Shown: positions 50,215 through 63,483 of the stretch, in pieces
Position numbering within the stretch: the stretch's first letter is position 1
Layout of the letters: the number at the start of each line of letters is the position of its first letter
NCBI GenBank assembly: GCA_949130495.1
Contig: OX422207.1
Span: 830,960,073 to 831,024,072, forward strand
Length of the DNA: 64,000 nucleotides
Direction of reading: 5' to 3'
Source: Sambucus nigra
Lineage: Eukaryota > Streptophyta > Magnoliopsida > Dipsacales > Adoxaceae
The notes under the pieces: model-generated
Told to the model about the DNA's origin: nothing
Database searches by the model: none
The model's input: only the letters and a program-made list of their open reading frames with translations
Made by a program: the position numbers and the translations under genes

Positions 50215-50880
50215 CTAGAACAATGAAATAAAAAATATGCAAGATAAGTTGGGGAACTTCCTCAATAAATATAAGATGAAAACTTTTGACATCACAGAGT
50301 TGGAACTCCAAAAGACCCTATATCCATTCTCGATTGTGGTCCAATACTATGCTCTTCTCCCTAAGTGAAAGATACCTAGTATTGAGCCCTTTGATGGGTC
50401 CAAAGGCCGCATCAATCACCTAAAAACTTATAAAACTTACATGCTTTTGCAAGATACCCCAAATGATGTCATATGAAAAAATGATCCCGCTGCACTAAGG
50501 GGGGTGTCCCAGAATTGGTTTGCAAACTCAAACCATGGACCATTGGGAACTTCACAGAGTTGGGGATATCTTTTGTGCTCTACTTCATAGTGGCTCAGAA
50601 GATGAGGAAACTAGTCACATCCTCCATCCACTTCAGGTAGAAGTTTGGTGAAATCATAAGGAAATAACCCAAGAGGTTCAATTGATAAGACCTATAAGTG
50701 GAAGACCTAAACAACACTATTCATATGGTTTCCTTCATCTCAGGAGTGGATCAGAGTATTTTCAAAGGTATTTTAGAAAATACCCCTTGAACCATGACGA
50801 CGCTACTAGAAAGAGATCATAAGTACATGAATGTAAAGAATATGGTCACAACTAGGTTCATAATAGCTTCCCCAAGATCA
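50215..50880 (+). pseudogene. Decayed Ty3/gypsy Gag relic
   Basis: Fragments in changing frames follow the order of a plant retrotransposon Gag domain: PFDGSKGRINHLKTYKTYM and LQDTPNDV near 50390-50470, AALRGVSQNWF near 50495-50525, FTELGISFV near 50555-50580, then RQKFGEI and a stretch like the FN..L.V.DLN region near 50675-50730. Frame shifts and stops break it repeatedly. Neither LTRs nor pol were found nearby. Confidence 0.65.
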
Positions 50881-51050
50881 TTGAGACTAAGAAAAACATA
50901 GAGGAAAATAGAATAGGCCTCCAGAAGTTAAATATTTCACTCCACTTATAATCAATATAAAAAGGGTATTTTCAGCCCTAGAAGTGCATGACCTCTTATG
51001 TCCAACCAAGCCCATGAGATCATGATAGGATATAAGGGGAAAGTCCATAT

Positions 51051-51485
51051 CACTACACCAAAATAGGTGTATGGTCATGGATTAGAGCTATGACCAAGCC
51101 TCCGGGTCATGGATCCAATCCGTGACCAAAACAGGTGTGAACAAAATCATTAGTCATGAAACCGAGCATGTGCCAGTATAAGGCATGTTAGTCACGAATA
51201 AAGGTTGTGACCATCTTTGAAGACTTAGGAACGACCCCAATCCATGACCAGGTTTGAAACCTTAGCCACAAAACTAAGTCGTGAACACATTTCTACACAT
51301 GGTTCAATATGGTCACGACCCCAGTCCCTGTCTAGGTTTGAAACTTTAGTCATGGACTAAAGCCGTGACCAATCTCCCTCACATGGTTTAATATGGTCAT
51401 GACCCCAATCTATGACCATATATTTATTACAAATAAATATTAAATATCGTCACAGTTGAAGTTCGCGACCATATTTATTTGAAAA
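51051..51485 (+). mobile_element. CACTA-like terminus with GGTCATGACC subterminal repeats
   Basis: It begins CACTACACCAAAATAGGTGT, the form of a CACTA (EnSpm) terminal inverted repeat. About 430 bp of repeated GGTCATGACC / GGTCACGACC and TCATGGATTGGG-like words in both orientations follow, as in CACTA subterminal regions. No transposase and no matching right terminus are visible, so this is either a truncated end or a chance match of the first bases. Confidence 0.5.
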
Positions 51486-53670
51486 AAATATGTGTTGTTC
51501 CTATTCTCAAACCTAGAGGGCTAGAATTAGGTAATCAGTTACTAAAAGTTACAATGGTCATGTGCGAGGTTTTTGTGCCCCTTGTGGGGCCCTTTAGGGG
51601 TTGTTCGGAGTTATCATCCACTAACGACACGTTTTCAAGCCTAAGTGTGCCTATTTAAAAAATTATGTAATATACTCAAACCGGTAATCCCGTGACTACG
51701 CGGTTAGTTGATACGAGTTATATTGGTCACGTAGAAGGTGGTTGTATCCCATTTGGGGATGTTTGGGGATATTTCGGGGTTTTGGCCCACTTACAACATC
51801 TTTTTCGGCCTAACTGTGCCTATTTTCAAACTCTGTTCCTATTCTAAAACAGGGAGTCCCATGACTACGTGGTCAGCTAATACAAGTCTAGTTAGTCATG
51901 TACGAGGTGAGTGTGCCCGTTGCGGGGTTGTGTGAGGGTTGTTCAGATATTTTACCCACTAGCGGTGCATTTTCGAGTCTAAGTGTGCGTATGTGAAAAT
52001 TTTAATTTCATTACAAAATCAGGAGTCCCGTGACTATGCGATCAAGTACAACGAGTTACTTTAGTTATATGCGAGGTGTTTGTGTCCCTTGCGGACATTT
52101 TTGGATTGTTTAGGATTTCCCCCCACTAGCAGCACATTTTCAAGCCTAAGTGTGCTTATTCATAAATTTCAATCTTATTCTCAAATCGGGGGTCCCCTAA
52201 CTGCGCAGTCAATTTTTATAAGTTACATTGATCACGAGCGAGGTGCTCGTTCCCCTTGTGGGTCCATTTGGGGATTATTCAGGTTTTTTCCCCTAGCGAT
52301 ACACTTAGCCTTTTATTGTAAATCAGGTCTAAATGTGCCTACTTAAAATTTTTAGACATATTCTGAAACCATGAGTCCTGCGATTACATGGTCAATTGGT
52401 AAAAGATATGTTGATCATGTGCAAGCTGTTTGTGCCCCTTATAAGGCCATTTGGGGGATGTTGGGGGTTTATCTCACTAACGGAACGTTTTCAAGCCTAA
52501 GTTTTCCTATTTATAAATTTTAGTCCTATTCTCAAATTGGGAGTCTTGTGACTATGCGGTTAGTTGCTGCGAGTTATGTGGGTTACGTGCGAGGTGTTCT
52601 TGCCCTTTACGGAGCCGTTTGAGGTATGTTTGTAGTTTTTGCCCACTAGTAGCACGTTTTCAAGCCTAAGTGCGCCTATTTGGAAATTTTGTTCATATTC
52701 TCAAAATGGGAGTGACGCAACTACGCAATCAGATTCTATGAGTTATATTTTTAACGTGCAAGGTGTTCATGCCCATTACGGGACGATTTGGGGGCTATGC
52801 AGGGTTTTTGCCAAGTAGCGGCACACTTAGGCTTGAATTATAAATCAAGCCTAAATGTGTCTATTTGATAAATTTCGGTCCTATTCTAAAAGTAATAGAC
52901 CCGGGACTATGTGATCACTTGTTACAAGTTAAATTCATCACGTGCGAGTTGTTTGTGCCTATTGTGGGGCCGTTGGGGGACTATTCGAGTTTTTAACAAC
53001 AAGCAATATGTTTTCAAGCCTAAGTGTCCTATTTTTAAAGTTTGGTCCTATTCTCAAACTGGGAGTCCCGTGACTATGCAATTAGTTGCTAAGAGTTATG
53101 TTAGTCATATGCAAGGTGTTCGTTCCCCTTGCGGGGCTATTTGTGGACTATTTGAGATTTTACTAGCTGCACCTTTTCAATTGTAAATGTGCCTATTTTT
53201 AAATTTCAGTCCAATTCTCAAGCCAGGAGTCTTAGGACCACGTGGTTAGCTACTGACAGTTACGTTGGTCACATATGAGGTTTTCATGACCCTTACAGGG
53301 CCATTTGGGGGTTTCGCCAACTAGCGGCACGTTTTCAAGTTGAAATGTGCCTATTTGTAAATTTTGGTCCTATCCTCAAATAGGGAGTTCGGTGACTACG
53401 CGATCAGTTGCAACGAGTTAGGTTGGTCACGTGAGATGTGTTTGTACCTCTTAAAGGCCATTTGGATTCTATTCGGGGGGTTTTCTCACTAGCGGCACAC
53501 TTAGGCTTGAATTCTAAATCAAGCCTAAGTGTGCCTATTTGCAAATTTTGATCCTATTCTCAAACCTGGAGTCCCATAACTACGCAACCATTGCTACGAG
53601 TTACGATGGTCACATGTGAGGTGTTCATGCCCCTTGCTGGGAAATTTGCGAGATGTTCAAGATTTTCACT
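51486..53670. repeat. ~170-bp tandem satellite, left block
   Basis: About 12-13 diverged units repeat every 150-190 bp. A landmark like GGGAGTCCCGTGACTACGCG falls near 51687, 51849, 52020, 52186, 52370, 52540, 52708, 52896, 53061, 53225, 53383 and 53567. Each unit also holds GTGCCCCTTGCGGGGCC-, CACTAGCGGCACGTTTTCAAG- and CCTAAGTGTGCCTATTT-like segments. No coding. Confidence 0.9.
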
Positions 53671-54239
53671 ATAGTGTTCGCAATATGATAAAACCTGTAA
53701 CGTACTATTTTGTATCGAAAATAAGTGACAATGGTTTATATTTTTTACTTACCGAAACTAAAACTATCGAAACCCAAATTACCGATTTTTTGTGGTTGGT
53801 TTTGGTTTTAACTTTTGAAAAACCGATATACAAACTTTACAAAAAGGAAATTCCAAAATTAATGTATCGAAAATACCAAAATGATATTATCGAACTTACC
53901 AAATTAAAAATACTAAATTAAATCAAACAAGAATGCCCAATGGCTAAAGCCAAACACAACCACACTTATTTTATAGTTTGTTTGTTTTTATTTAAGTAGT
54001 CAACCTATTAGTGTATCAATAAAAGATTTTACAGCCTTTGGATCATTCACAACACAACTTATAACAAGACAAGGGTTAACGATTCAGATTCTAAGATCAA
54101 AACTTATATCTCTCTCATCTCATAAAACAACACAATTTCCCCTCTCCTCACTCAGAGAACCCCTCAACTCGGCTCTCCATGTCCACCCGTTGTCCCGGAT
54201 TCATCCTCACCTCATCTCACTTTTCTAGTAATACTTCAC

Positions 54240-57205
54240 TGTGACACCCCGACTAATTAAACACCGGGTAGCTACTCCTTTATAAAATTAATTCAAAATG
54301 CCAAGTTGGCTCAGTTAATAGCATCACTGTCGAAAACGTTTTATTATTACTAACCACCTAGTATTTAAAAAGTAAGTGCCAAATTTTATTAAATCTGATT
54401 AACATGCAACAAGAGTAATGAATAACTAAATAGCACCATTCACCATACTGAAGTAAAACGAATAACCATCACAAAATGTAAATAAACTCTGGAGGAAAAA
54501 CTCCTCAATACAAATCCCACAACTGATAAGTAAACTGAAATAAATAACTAAAACTGAATACTGAGAAATACATGCTAGAGTCTGAAAACTGAAATGTAAA
54601 AATGTCTAATAGAATTGGGCAACATGCCCTACGACTGATAGATGCTGAGACTGGAATCCAAATGAGAGAAGCGTCTACATGCAAATCCCTGTAGCTTCCA
54701 CAAACAGCTACAGCTCGTCACCTGAATGAGAATCCTATGCTTGGTGTCCTTGTGGCTGGGCACCTAAAATGGTTTTACAAGAAAATATATTTGAAAGCAA
54801 ATGGGTCAGAGCCCGAAAGTGGAAATCATTTTAAAAACCTGCAAGTGCTTTAAAAACATTTAAAACATTAAATGCAAAGTACATGTTAGGACGTGCACTC
54901 ACATCAAATTCTCACCTCTCGACTAACTGTGCACTCCTAACGTAATTACCCATCTATAACTACCCTTTCCACTAGCTAAGTGACAACGTAACTAGCTAGA
55001 CTACCAAAGGTTCTACCCATTTTACTCGGTTAATTTAACATAACAACGCTCGTAATTTAATAGAGGTTTAACGTAAACTCAGTTACTAACTATGCCCTTG
55101 ATATAACTATCAACTAACTCATTATATATATCTTGAAACAATACCGTAATATTTTTACAACATTAACATGAGGATTTCCATTAATTTAATGTATATTATT
55201 CACATCATAAATATACGATACAAGCACCCCGCAATCTAAGCTATGGTGCACACATACTCTGCTATCCATCCCGGTACATCACGTACATAAGGATCACATA
55301 TTCCGAATCTCTCAGGAATAGTTCTGATAACACAAATCACAAATAGTGGAGGCGAACACAGTCACCATCACATGGGTCACGCACATACCTACGCTCCCAT
55401 GATCATGCAGACTTATTAATATCACAATAAGTCCTTCTATGATCTATGTTCATCAAGGTACCAGTCTAAATCCCCCCCGTAGGCACACAAGGATTAGAGG
55501 GTCCTAAGCGAACGCAAACCTCCCGTGATAGCAAGTATGGTAGGTATGTCATACACACAAATACTATATACAAAGCATTCACACATCTTAGATATCACCA
55601 TTTAATAGGGTATAGGCTACATCATAATACCATTATTCCAAACTTATGTATTTCTCAAGTCTCCCTTTAATATAAAGTTAAATTACCAACACGTCTCACG
55701 TCGTAGTCCCTTAACCTTAAAACCTATCTATAATAGATTATTAGGTTTCGATTATTCCCAAATATAACATCTTTATTCCTAAGGTCTTTACTTCTGCTCT
55801 AAACCTTATTTCATCGAATTACACAATTTTGCACTATTAACCCAAACGTTACCACTCTAACGAATTTCAATAACCTAGAATAATTCCCCGAATTGCATTC
55901 TAATTAAAGTCCACTATAATAATCACACCTACTGGTCTTCCTTAAGGGTGAGGGTATTCATAAGTTCTCCAAACATATTCTCCGAGGGTTTCTGCCATTA
56001 GAATCAAATTAAGGAAAATTTTACTCATTCTGGGGAGGTCGATCGATCGACCTATGAATATCGATCGATCGATCTAGTCGATCGATCGACTGATGAATGT
56101 CGATCGATCGATCGAACAGGTATGGCTACGGACTGCTCCGTTCTGCAGATTTGAAAACGTCCTAAAACTTATTTCTAACGTGTGATTCTCAAATATAACG
56201 TTATAGTAATGTCATATAATAATCCTAAAATGTTACTAACATTCACAAACCACTAATTCAACATCTAAAGGCTACATATGGGTCAAACTTCATCAAAAAC
56301 CTAGTTTCCAGATTTTATCTCAAGAACATTCATAAACTTCATCTTAAATCCGTTTTTGGTATAACAAAAGTCGATAATTCTCTTAATATAATCTTCCAGT
56401 AACATTCTACATGCAACCTATATCCCAAAATCTAAACTAATAACTCCAATCTTATGGGTTTTTCATTATCTTCCAAGAACATACAAAATTTATGAATAAT
56501 CTAACATGGAAGAAGCATTCTCTGAAATTTAAATGGAATAAATCACTTGCCTTGATTGTTTTTGAATCTGGTGTTGGGTTTGTAATCTCTTTCTGCAGAT
56601 TTTCTGCAGAATTCCTCCTCTTTCCCTTCCTCTCTAAGCTTTCTTCTTCCAAAGATGGCTATGGTGGCTAGGGTTTTTTTTTGGGAGAGTTGGAAGACTA
56701 AATGATAACCTACGTAGCTTATGGGGTTAATAAAGGGTTGGTTGGGTCAATTCCTTATCAGATTACAACTCTCAATTTTCGTCACTTTTAATTACCCAAA
56801 AATACCAAATTACTAAAATACCCTTTAAGTTGCCGGTATGGCCTAAAAATACCCCGGGACCCAAACTATACCCTCGGCTAGTGTTTTCTGACTATCTCGA
56901 CCCTTCCGGACGCGTTGGCGCACTCAAAACGACCATACGGATTATAGATTTTAAATTCACTTTTATTAACAAAATAATATACCGTGACGCGGCGGTCCCA
57001 CGCGTCTCAACAAAATTTCTAAGATGCCGTATATAAATCTCACGACAAATTTTATAATACCAAGTCCATATATAATCATATATGCACATAATCAAATACC
57101 AACTCGCATCACATTAGTATTTTTAACCCGGATTAATTTCCAATGAATACGCAATTAATTAATTAATCCCATAAATAAATATAGTCAAAAGTACGGGGTA
57201 TTACA
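54240..57205 (-). repeat. 3' LTR of the deleted chromovirus
   Basis: Complete 2966-bp LTR (plus-strand TGTGACACCCCG ... GGTATTACA). It carries ATCAAG|GCAAGTG on the minus strand near 56554 and the TCGATCGA array at 56037-56126. Confidence 0.95.
56037..56126. repeat. TCGATCGA palindrome array in the 3' LTR
   Basis: GTCGATCGATCGAC and close variants occur four times, separated by ATGAAT-type spacers. The 5' LTR copy (61825-61889) has one unit fewer. Confidence 0.92.
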
Positions 57206-57243
57206 TACTTCCCCCCTAATAACTGAATTTCGTCCCGAAATTC
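57206..57243 (-). promoter_or_regulatory. Polypurine tract and hairpin
   Basis: Same arrangement as in the full-length chromovirus: stem GAATTTC / GAAATTC (57225-57243) beside the AGGGGGG purine tract and the LTR. Confidence 0.85.
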
Positions 57244-57247
57244 GAAA

Positions 57248-60200
57248 CTAGAAAGTACCTGCTAAAAATAGCTCTGGATAACGTTCGCGCATCTCATCCT
57301 CGCGCTCCCATGTGGACTCCTCGACATTGTGATGTCGCCACTGAACACGCACTAACGGGACTATCTTTGACCGCAGTTTCCTCTCGCTTCGGTCCAAAAT
57401 AGCAATTGGCCCCTCCTCGTAAGAGCAATCCGGCTGGAGATCGATGTCCTCCACAGCAATGTGAGAACGAGTCAAATTGTCCCTAAGGTATTTCCTCAGC
57501 GAGGAAATATGGAACACGTCGTGAATCCGATGCAAGTGCTCCGGTAGTCCAAGTCTATATGCAGCCGGTCCTATCCGCTCAATAATAGGAAACGACCCCA
57601 CATACCTCGGTGCCATCTTCCCCTTCTTTCCGAATCGCATAATCCCCTTCATCGGAGATACCCTGAGCAAAACCTGGTCCCCCACTTGGAACTCCCTGAA
57701 AAATCTCTTCGCATCAGCATAACTCTTCTGCCTGTCTTGAGCTACCCGAATGCGACTCCGAATCAACTCAATCCTTGCCGAAGTATCCTGGATCACTTCT
57801 GGCCCAAGTAGTTTGTTGTCCCCCACCTCCAACCAACATGCTGGGGAACGCAAGGCGGAGCCATGCCAATCGTGAACTGATAGGAGTTGTTGTAAGCAAA
57901 CTCCACCAGTGGAAGGTACTGCTCCCATCCGCCCCCGAAGTCAATAATGCACATGCGTAGCATGTCCTTCAACATCTGGTTGGTGCGCTCTGTCTGCCCA
58001 TCTGTCTGCAGGTGATAAGCCGTATTCAACCGCAATTCCGTGCCCATGGCCTCCTGGAAACTCTCCCAAAACCTCAAAACAAATATCTTGTCTCTGTCAG
58101 ACACGATATTCAGGGGCACACCGTGAAGTCTCACAATCTCTGAAATGAAAAGCTGGGCATACTGTCTCGTAGTGTAGTTAGTCCTTACGGGTAAGAAGTG
58201 AGCGACCTTGGACAACCTGTCCACAATTACCCAAACGGGGTCGTGACCCCTCTGCGTCGTAGGCAACCCCGTGACAAAATCCATGGATATGCTCTCCCAC
58301 ATCCACACCGGAACCTCCAACGGCTGTAGCAATCCTGCTGGTCTCTGATGGTCCACTTTTACAAGTAGACAAGTGGCGCATTTCGTGACAAACTCAGTGA
58401 TATCTTTCTTCATACCGCTCCACCAATATTGACGCCTCATGTCTTGGTACATTTTGTCCCCTCCGGGATGTACCGCGAACCGTGAGCCGTGCGACTCAGC
58501 CATAACATCGTGCCGCAATTCTTCCCCTTCCGGAACTACCAACCTCCCATTGAAGCGCAATCCCCCGTCTGAGCTAACGGTATAGGACTCGGCTCCCTCT
58601 GCAAGTAATCGAACTATCTGCTCCTGACAGAACGAGTCATCGGCCTGTGCCCGTACTACCTTCGTGACAATCTGCGGTGTAACGGTCATCACAGACATGA
58701 AAGATCGGGCCACTGCATCCTGGTGTCCCAATCCCTTCCACTTAGCCTTCCACACCTCTGCCACCTCATCTGCTGGCCTGCGGCTCAACGCGTCTGCTAC
58801 CACGTTAGCCTTACCCGGGTGGTACTGGATGTCGAACTGGTAGTCCTTCACAAACTCAAGCCACCCACGCTGCCGCATGTTCAACTCCTTCTGCGTGAAC
58901 AGATACTGTAGGGACTTGTGGTCCGTGAACAGCTGAAACTTCTTCCCCAAAAGATAGTGCCTCCAAATCCGTAAGGCAAATACCACTGCCGCCAACTCCA
59001 AATCATGTGTGGGGTAATTTTTCTCATGAGGCTTAAGCTTACGGGAAGCATAAGCTATGGCCTGTCTCTCCTGCTGTAAAACACCTCCAAGCCCTTGCAA
59101 AGACGCATCGGTGTAAACCAAATACTCAATTCCCGGTCTCGGCAATGCTAACACAGGTGCTGAGGTCAATTTGTCCTTCAATTCATCGAATGCCAACTGA
59201 CAGGCATCACTCCAGATATATGGCACACCTTTACGAGTAAGATGTGTCAAAGGACCCGCTATCTCCGAGAAACCCCGAATAAACCTCCTGTAGTATCCTG
59301 CTAAGCCCAAGAAACTACGAATCTCTGTTGGTGTCATGGGCTGTCCCCACTCCCTCACCGCTGACACCTTCCCCGGATCGACAGATATTCCCTGGTCGGA
59401 AATAATGTGACCGAAGAACTGGACCTCCTTCAGCCAAAACCCGCACTTCTCATATTTTGCATACAGCTCGTTCTGACGAAGTGTCTGCAAAACCTGCCTC
59501 AAATGCTCGGCGTGCTCCTCCTCTGTCTGAGAGTAGACCAGAATGTCATCAATGAAGACAATGACAAACTGATCGAGAAAATCTCTGAACACCCTGTTCA
59601 TCAAGTCCATAAACACTGCTGGAGCGTTGGTCAAGCCGAAAGGCATAACCCGAAACTCGTAAGAACCATATCTCGACAAGAACGCAGTCTTCGAGACATC
59701 CTCCTCCCTGATACGCAACTGATGGTATCCCGATCTCAAATCAATCTTCGAGAAGAAAGAAGCTCCTCTCAACTGGTCGAATAAGTCATCGATTCGAGGC
59801 AACGGATACTTATTCCGTATCGTGACCTTATTCAACTCTCGGTAGTCCACGCACAATCTAAGTGAACCATCCCTCTTCTTCACAAACAAAACTGGAGCGC
59901 CCCAAGGTGAGGTACTCCTGCGAATAAATCCCTGCCCTAACAGCTGGTCTATCTGATCCCGTAACTCTCGCATTTCAGCCGGAGCCATACGGTACGGTGC
60001 ACGTGCTATAGGTCTCGTACCCGGTAGCAAGTCTATAACGAAGTCTATCTCCCGACTGGGTGGTAAGCCTGGTATCTCCTGAAACACATCTGAATAATCC
60101 CTGACAACCGGGATCGAATCCAAAGGAATCACAACCTCCTTAGAGGTATCCTCCTCTATGTAATACAGATGAGCGGTCGATCCTCCCTCTGGGCGAGGCA

Positions 60201-60719
60201 TCGCCACTATAAACATCTCTTGCCCCGGAATGGCAAAACAATGCTCCCGCTGAAGCAATCAATCATGGCCCTATATGCTACTAGCCAATCCATACCGATG
60301 ATCACATCGTGAACATGCATGTCTAACACTAACATGTCCGCAGGTAATACCAAACCACCAACCTCTACCCCCACTCCCCGGCATATAAAGAAAATAAGTG
60401 ACCCACTCCCTAATGGTGAGTCGACACACGTCACTGTGCTCTCTGCCATACCTAACAATCCTAAAGCTTTCGCGGAGTGTGTAGCAATAAAACAATGTGT
60501 AGCACCCGTATCAAACAATATCCGACCCATAGTACCATGGATAGGAAACGTACCCTCGATCGCGGGCGGTGCCTGTGGAACTGCTGCCTGGTGGACGTCA
60601 TAGACACGTCCATACTGTAATTGTCCTTGCTGCACCGGAAAAGCTGGAATAGCAGGTAATTCTATCACCTGTGCTGAAGTTAGAAGAGCAGGTGGGAAAG
60701 GCGGCCTCTGCGGCTCATC
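57248..60719 (-). pseudogene. pol: Pol relic: protease to chromodomain-like tail, two frameshifts
   Basis: It is close to the pol at 18247-21942. Protease (DTGA near 60520), RT (FIDDILVYS near 59530-59560), RNase H (TDAS) and the integrase core ([21 protein letters not shown]) are all recognisable. One base is missing from an A run near 60236, shifting the frame after the protease. A 22-bp deletion near 57850 shifts it again between the integrase core and the chromodomain-like tail, removing the region equal to ALYGRPCR. The 5' end runs straight into LTR DNA at about 60719, so the apparent ATG at 60740 belongs to LTR sequence and is not a gene start. The element cannot make functional proteins. 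Confidence 0.93.
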
Positions 60720-62975
60720 ACTCCTAACGTAATTACCCATCTATAACTACCCTTTCCACTAGCTAAGTGACAACGTAACTAGCTAGACTACCAAAGGTTC
60801 TACCCATTTTACTCGGTTAATTTAACATAACAACGCTCGTAATTTAATAGAGGTTTAACGTAAACTCAGTTACTAACTATGCCCTTGATATAAATATCAA
60901 CTAACTCATTATATATATCTTGAAACAATACCGTAATATTTTTACAACATTAACATGAGGATTTCCATTAATTTAATGTATATTATTCACATCATAAATA
61001 TACGATACAAGCACCCCGCAATCTAAGCTATGGTGCACACATACTCTGCTATCCATCCCGGTACATCACGTACATAAGGATCACATATTCCGAATCTCTC
61101 AGGAATAGTTCTGATAACACAAATCACAAATAGTGGAGGCGAACACAGTCACCATCACATGGGTCACGCACATACCTACGCTCCCATGATCATGCAGACT
61201 TATTAATATCACAATAAGTCCTTCTATGATCTATGTTCATCAAGGTACCAGTCTAAATCCCCCCCGTAGGCACACAAGGATTAGAGGGTCCTAAGCGAAC
61301 GCAAACCTCCCGTGATAGCAAGTATGGTAGGTATGTCATACACACAAATACTATATACAAAGCATTCACACATCTTAGATATCACCATTTAATAGGGTAT
61401 AGGCTACATCATAATACCATTATTCCAAACTTATGTATTTCTCAAGTCTCCCTTTAATATAAAGTTAAATTACCAACACGTCTCACGTCGTAGTCCCTTA
61501 ACCTTAAAACCTATCTATAATAGATTATTAGGTTTCGATTATTCCCAAATATAACATCTTTATTCCTAAGGTCTTTACTTCTGCTCTAAACCTTATTTCA
61601 TCGAATTACACAATTTTGCACTATTAACCCAAACGTTACCACTCTAACGAATTTCAATAACCTAGAATAATTCCCCGAATTGCATTCTAATTAAAGTCCA
61701 CTATAATAATCACACCTACTGGTCTTCCTTAAGGGTGAGGGTATTCATAAGTTCTCCAAACATATTCTCCGAGGGTTTCTGCCATTAGAATCAAATTAAG
61801 GAAAATTTTACTCATTCTGGGGAGGTCGATCGATCGACCTATGAATATCGATCGATCGACTGATGAATGTCGATCGATCGATCGAACAGGTATGGCTACG
61901 GACTGCTCCGTTCTGCAGATTTGAAAACGTCCTAAAACTTATTTCTAACGTGTGATTCTCAAATATAACGTTATAGTAATGTCATATAATAATCCTACAA
62001 TGTTACTAACGTTCACAAACCACTAATTCAACATCTAAAGGCTACATATGGGTCAAACTTCATCAAAAACCTAGTTTCCAGATTTTATCTCAAGAACATT
62101 CATAAACTTCATCTTAAATCCATTTTTGGTATAACAAAAGTCGATAATTCTCTTAATATAATCTTCCAGTAACATTCTACATGCAACCTATATCCCAAAA
62201 TCTAAACTAATAACTCCAATCTTATGGGTTTTTCATTATCTTCCAAGAACATACAAAATTTATGAATAATCTAACATGGAAGAAGCATTCTCTGAAATTT
62301 AAATGGAATAAATCACTTGCCTTGATTGTTTCTGAATCTGGTGTTGGGTTTGTAATCTCTTTCTGCAGATTTTCTGCAGAATTCCTCCTCTTTCCCTTCC
62401 TCTCTAAGCTTTCTTCTTCCAAAGATGGCTATGGTGGCTAGGGTTTTCTTTTGGGAGAGTTGGAAGACTAAATGATAACCTACGTAGCTTATGGGGTTAA
62501 TAAAGGGTTGGTTGGGTCAATTCCTTATCAGATTACAACTCTCAATTTTCGTCACTTTTAATTACCCAAAAATACCAAATTACTAAAATACCCTTTAAGT
62601 TGCCGGTATGGCCTAAAAATACCCCGGGACCCAAACTATACCCCCGGCTAGTGTTTTCTGGCTATCTCGACCCTTCCGGACGCGTTGGCGCACTCAAAAC
62701 GACCATACGGATTATAGATTTTAAATTCACTTTTATTAACAAAATAATATACCGTGACGCGGCGGTCCCACGCGTCTCAACAAAATTTCTAAGATGCCGT
62801 ATATAAATCTCACGACAAATTTTATAATACCAAGTCCATATATAATCATATATGCACATAATCAAATACCAACTCGCATCACATTAGTATTTTTAACCCG
62901 AATTAATTTCCAATTAATACGCAATTAATTAATTAATCCCATAAATAAATATAGTCAAAAGTACGAGGTATTACA
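60720..62975 (-). repeat. Truncated 5' LTR of the deleted chromovirus
   Basis: About 2256 bp matching 54928-57205 almost base for base. The LTR/PBS side is missing. The leader (62322-62440) has no ATG and ends ATCAAG|GCAAGTG with the exon edge at 62321. A clear TATA box is not seen; the equivalent place reads TTATCATTTAG on the minus strand. Confidence 0.93.
61825..61889. repeat. TCGATCGA palindrome array in the 5' LTR
   Basis: Same array as 56037-56126 but 26 bp shorter, lacking one palindrome-plus-spacer unit. It lies 430-495 nt downstream of the donor-like motif. Confidence 0.92.
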
Positions 62976-63483
62976 TTCACCTTGATCGTTTTTCTATTAT
63001 TTTTAGATTATTTTTGGTATAAATATTTCAGATCCATTATAATATGGGTATGACATTTAATATTAGATTTGATACTCTGTTGGGTATGGAATTCAATATG
63101 GATATGACATTTATTTGGTGATGTTTATTTTGGAGTTTAGTGTTTGTATATTGTTATGGAGATGACATAATTATGTAGGTCGTCTTCTATTTTTTTAAAT
63201 ATGCATATAAAAATATTTCGGTAAGTAGTACAAAAAATTCCCATTATTTACCGAGCAGTACCAAATTTACCTTAAAGAGAAATGTACTGAAATCTATCTT
63301 ATTTTCTGGAAAATCAATTTTACCACATAAAATAGATTTTACCGATGTACCGTAAGGTTTGGTTTTGGTTTATGGGTTGGTGTAGCGGCTGGTAAAACAT
63401 GTAATTTTGGTTTGATGATTTTAAAGTTTGTATGGTATTGATATGCTCCATTTACCGACCAAATCGACCGAAAACAACCCTAG

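Larger units (their letters stand above)
54240..62975 (-). mobile_element. Internally deleted chromovirus
   Basis: An 8.7-kb element flanked by a perfect 5-bp duplication TTCAC (54235-54239 and 62976-62980), so both outer ends are original. The 3' LTR is complete. The 5' LTR lacks its inner ~690 bp, and the PBS and nearly all of gag are also gone: protease-proximal coding joins LTR sequence directly at about 60719. It is related to the chromovirus at 15217-26053 in pol but has a different palindrome array. By eye the shared LTR parts differ at about a dozen sites plus one 26-bp indel, so it is young. Confidence 0.95.
53671..63483. mobile_element. hAT-like non-autonomous element, split by a chromovirus
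   Basis: The satellite is interrupted at 53670 and resumes at 63484. Flanking 8-bp words TTTTCACT (53663-53670) and TTTTGACT (63484-63491) look like a diverged target duplication, and 8 bp is the hAT length. Ends read ATAGTGTTCGC... and ...ACAACCCTAG, weakly inverted. Its own sequence is 53671-54239 plus about 62981-63483 (~1.07 kb), rich in TACCGAAA and GGTTTTGGTTT words and without a transposase. Confidence 0.55.

Noticed and set aside
60207..60740. A 177-codon protease-like protein starting at 60740
   Set aside because: Its first codons come from LTR DNA across a deletion junction. Only the part below about 60719 is Pol.
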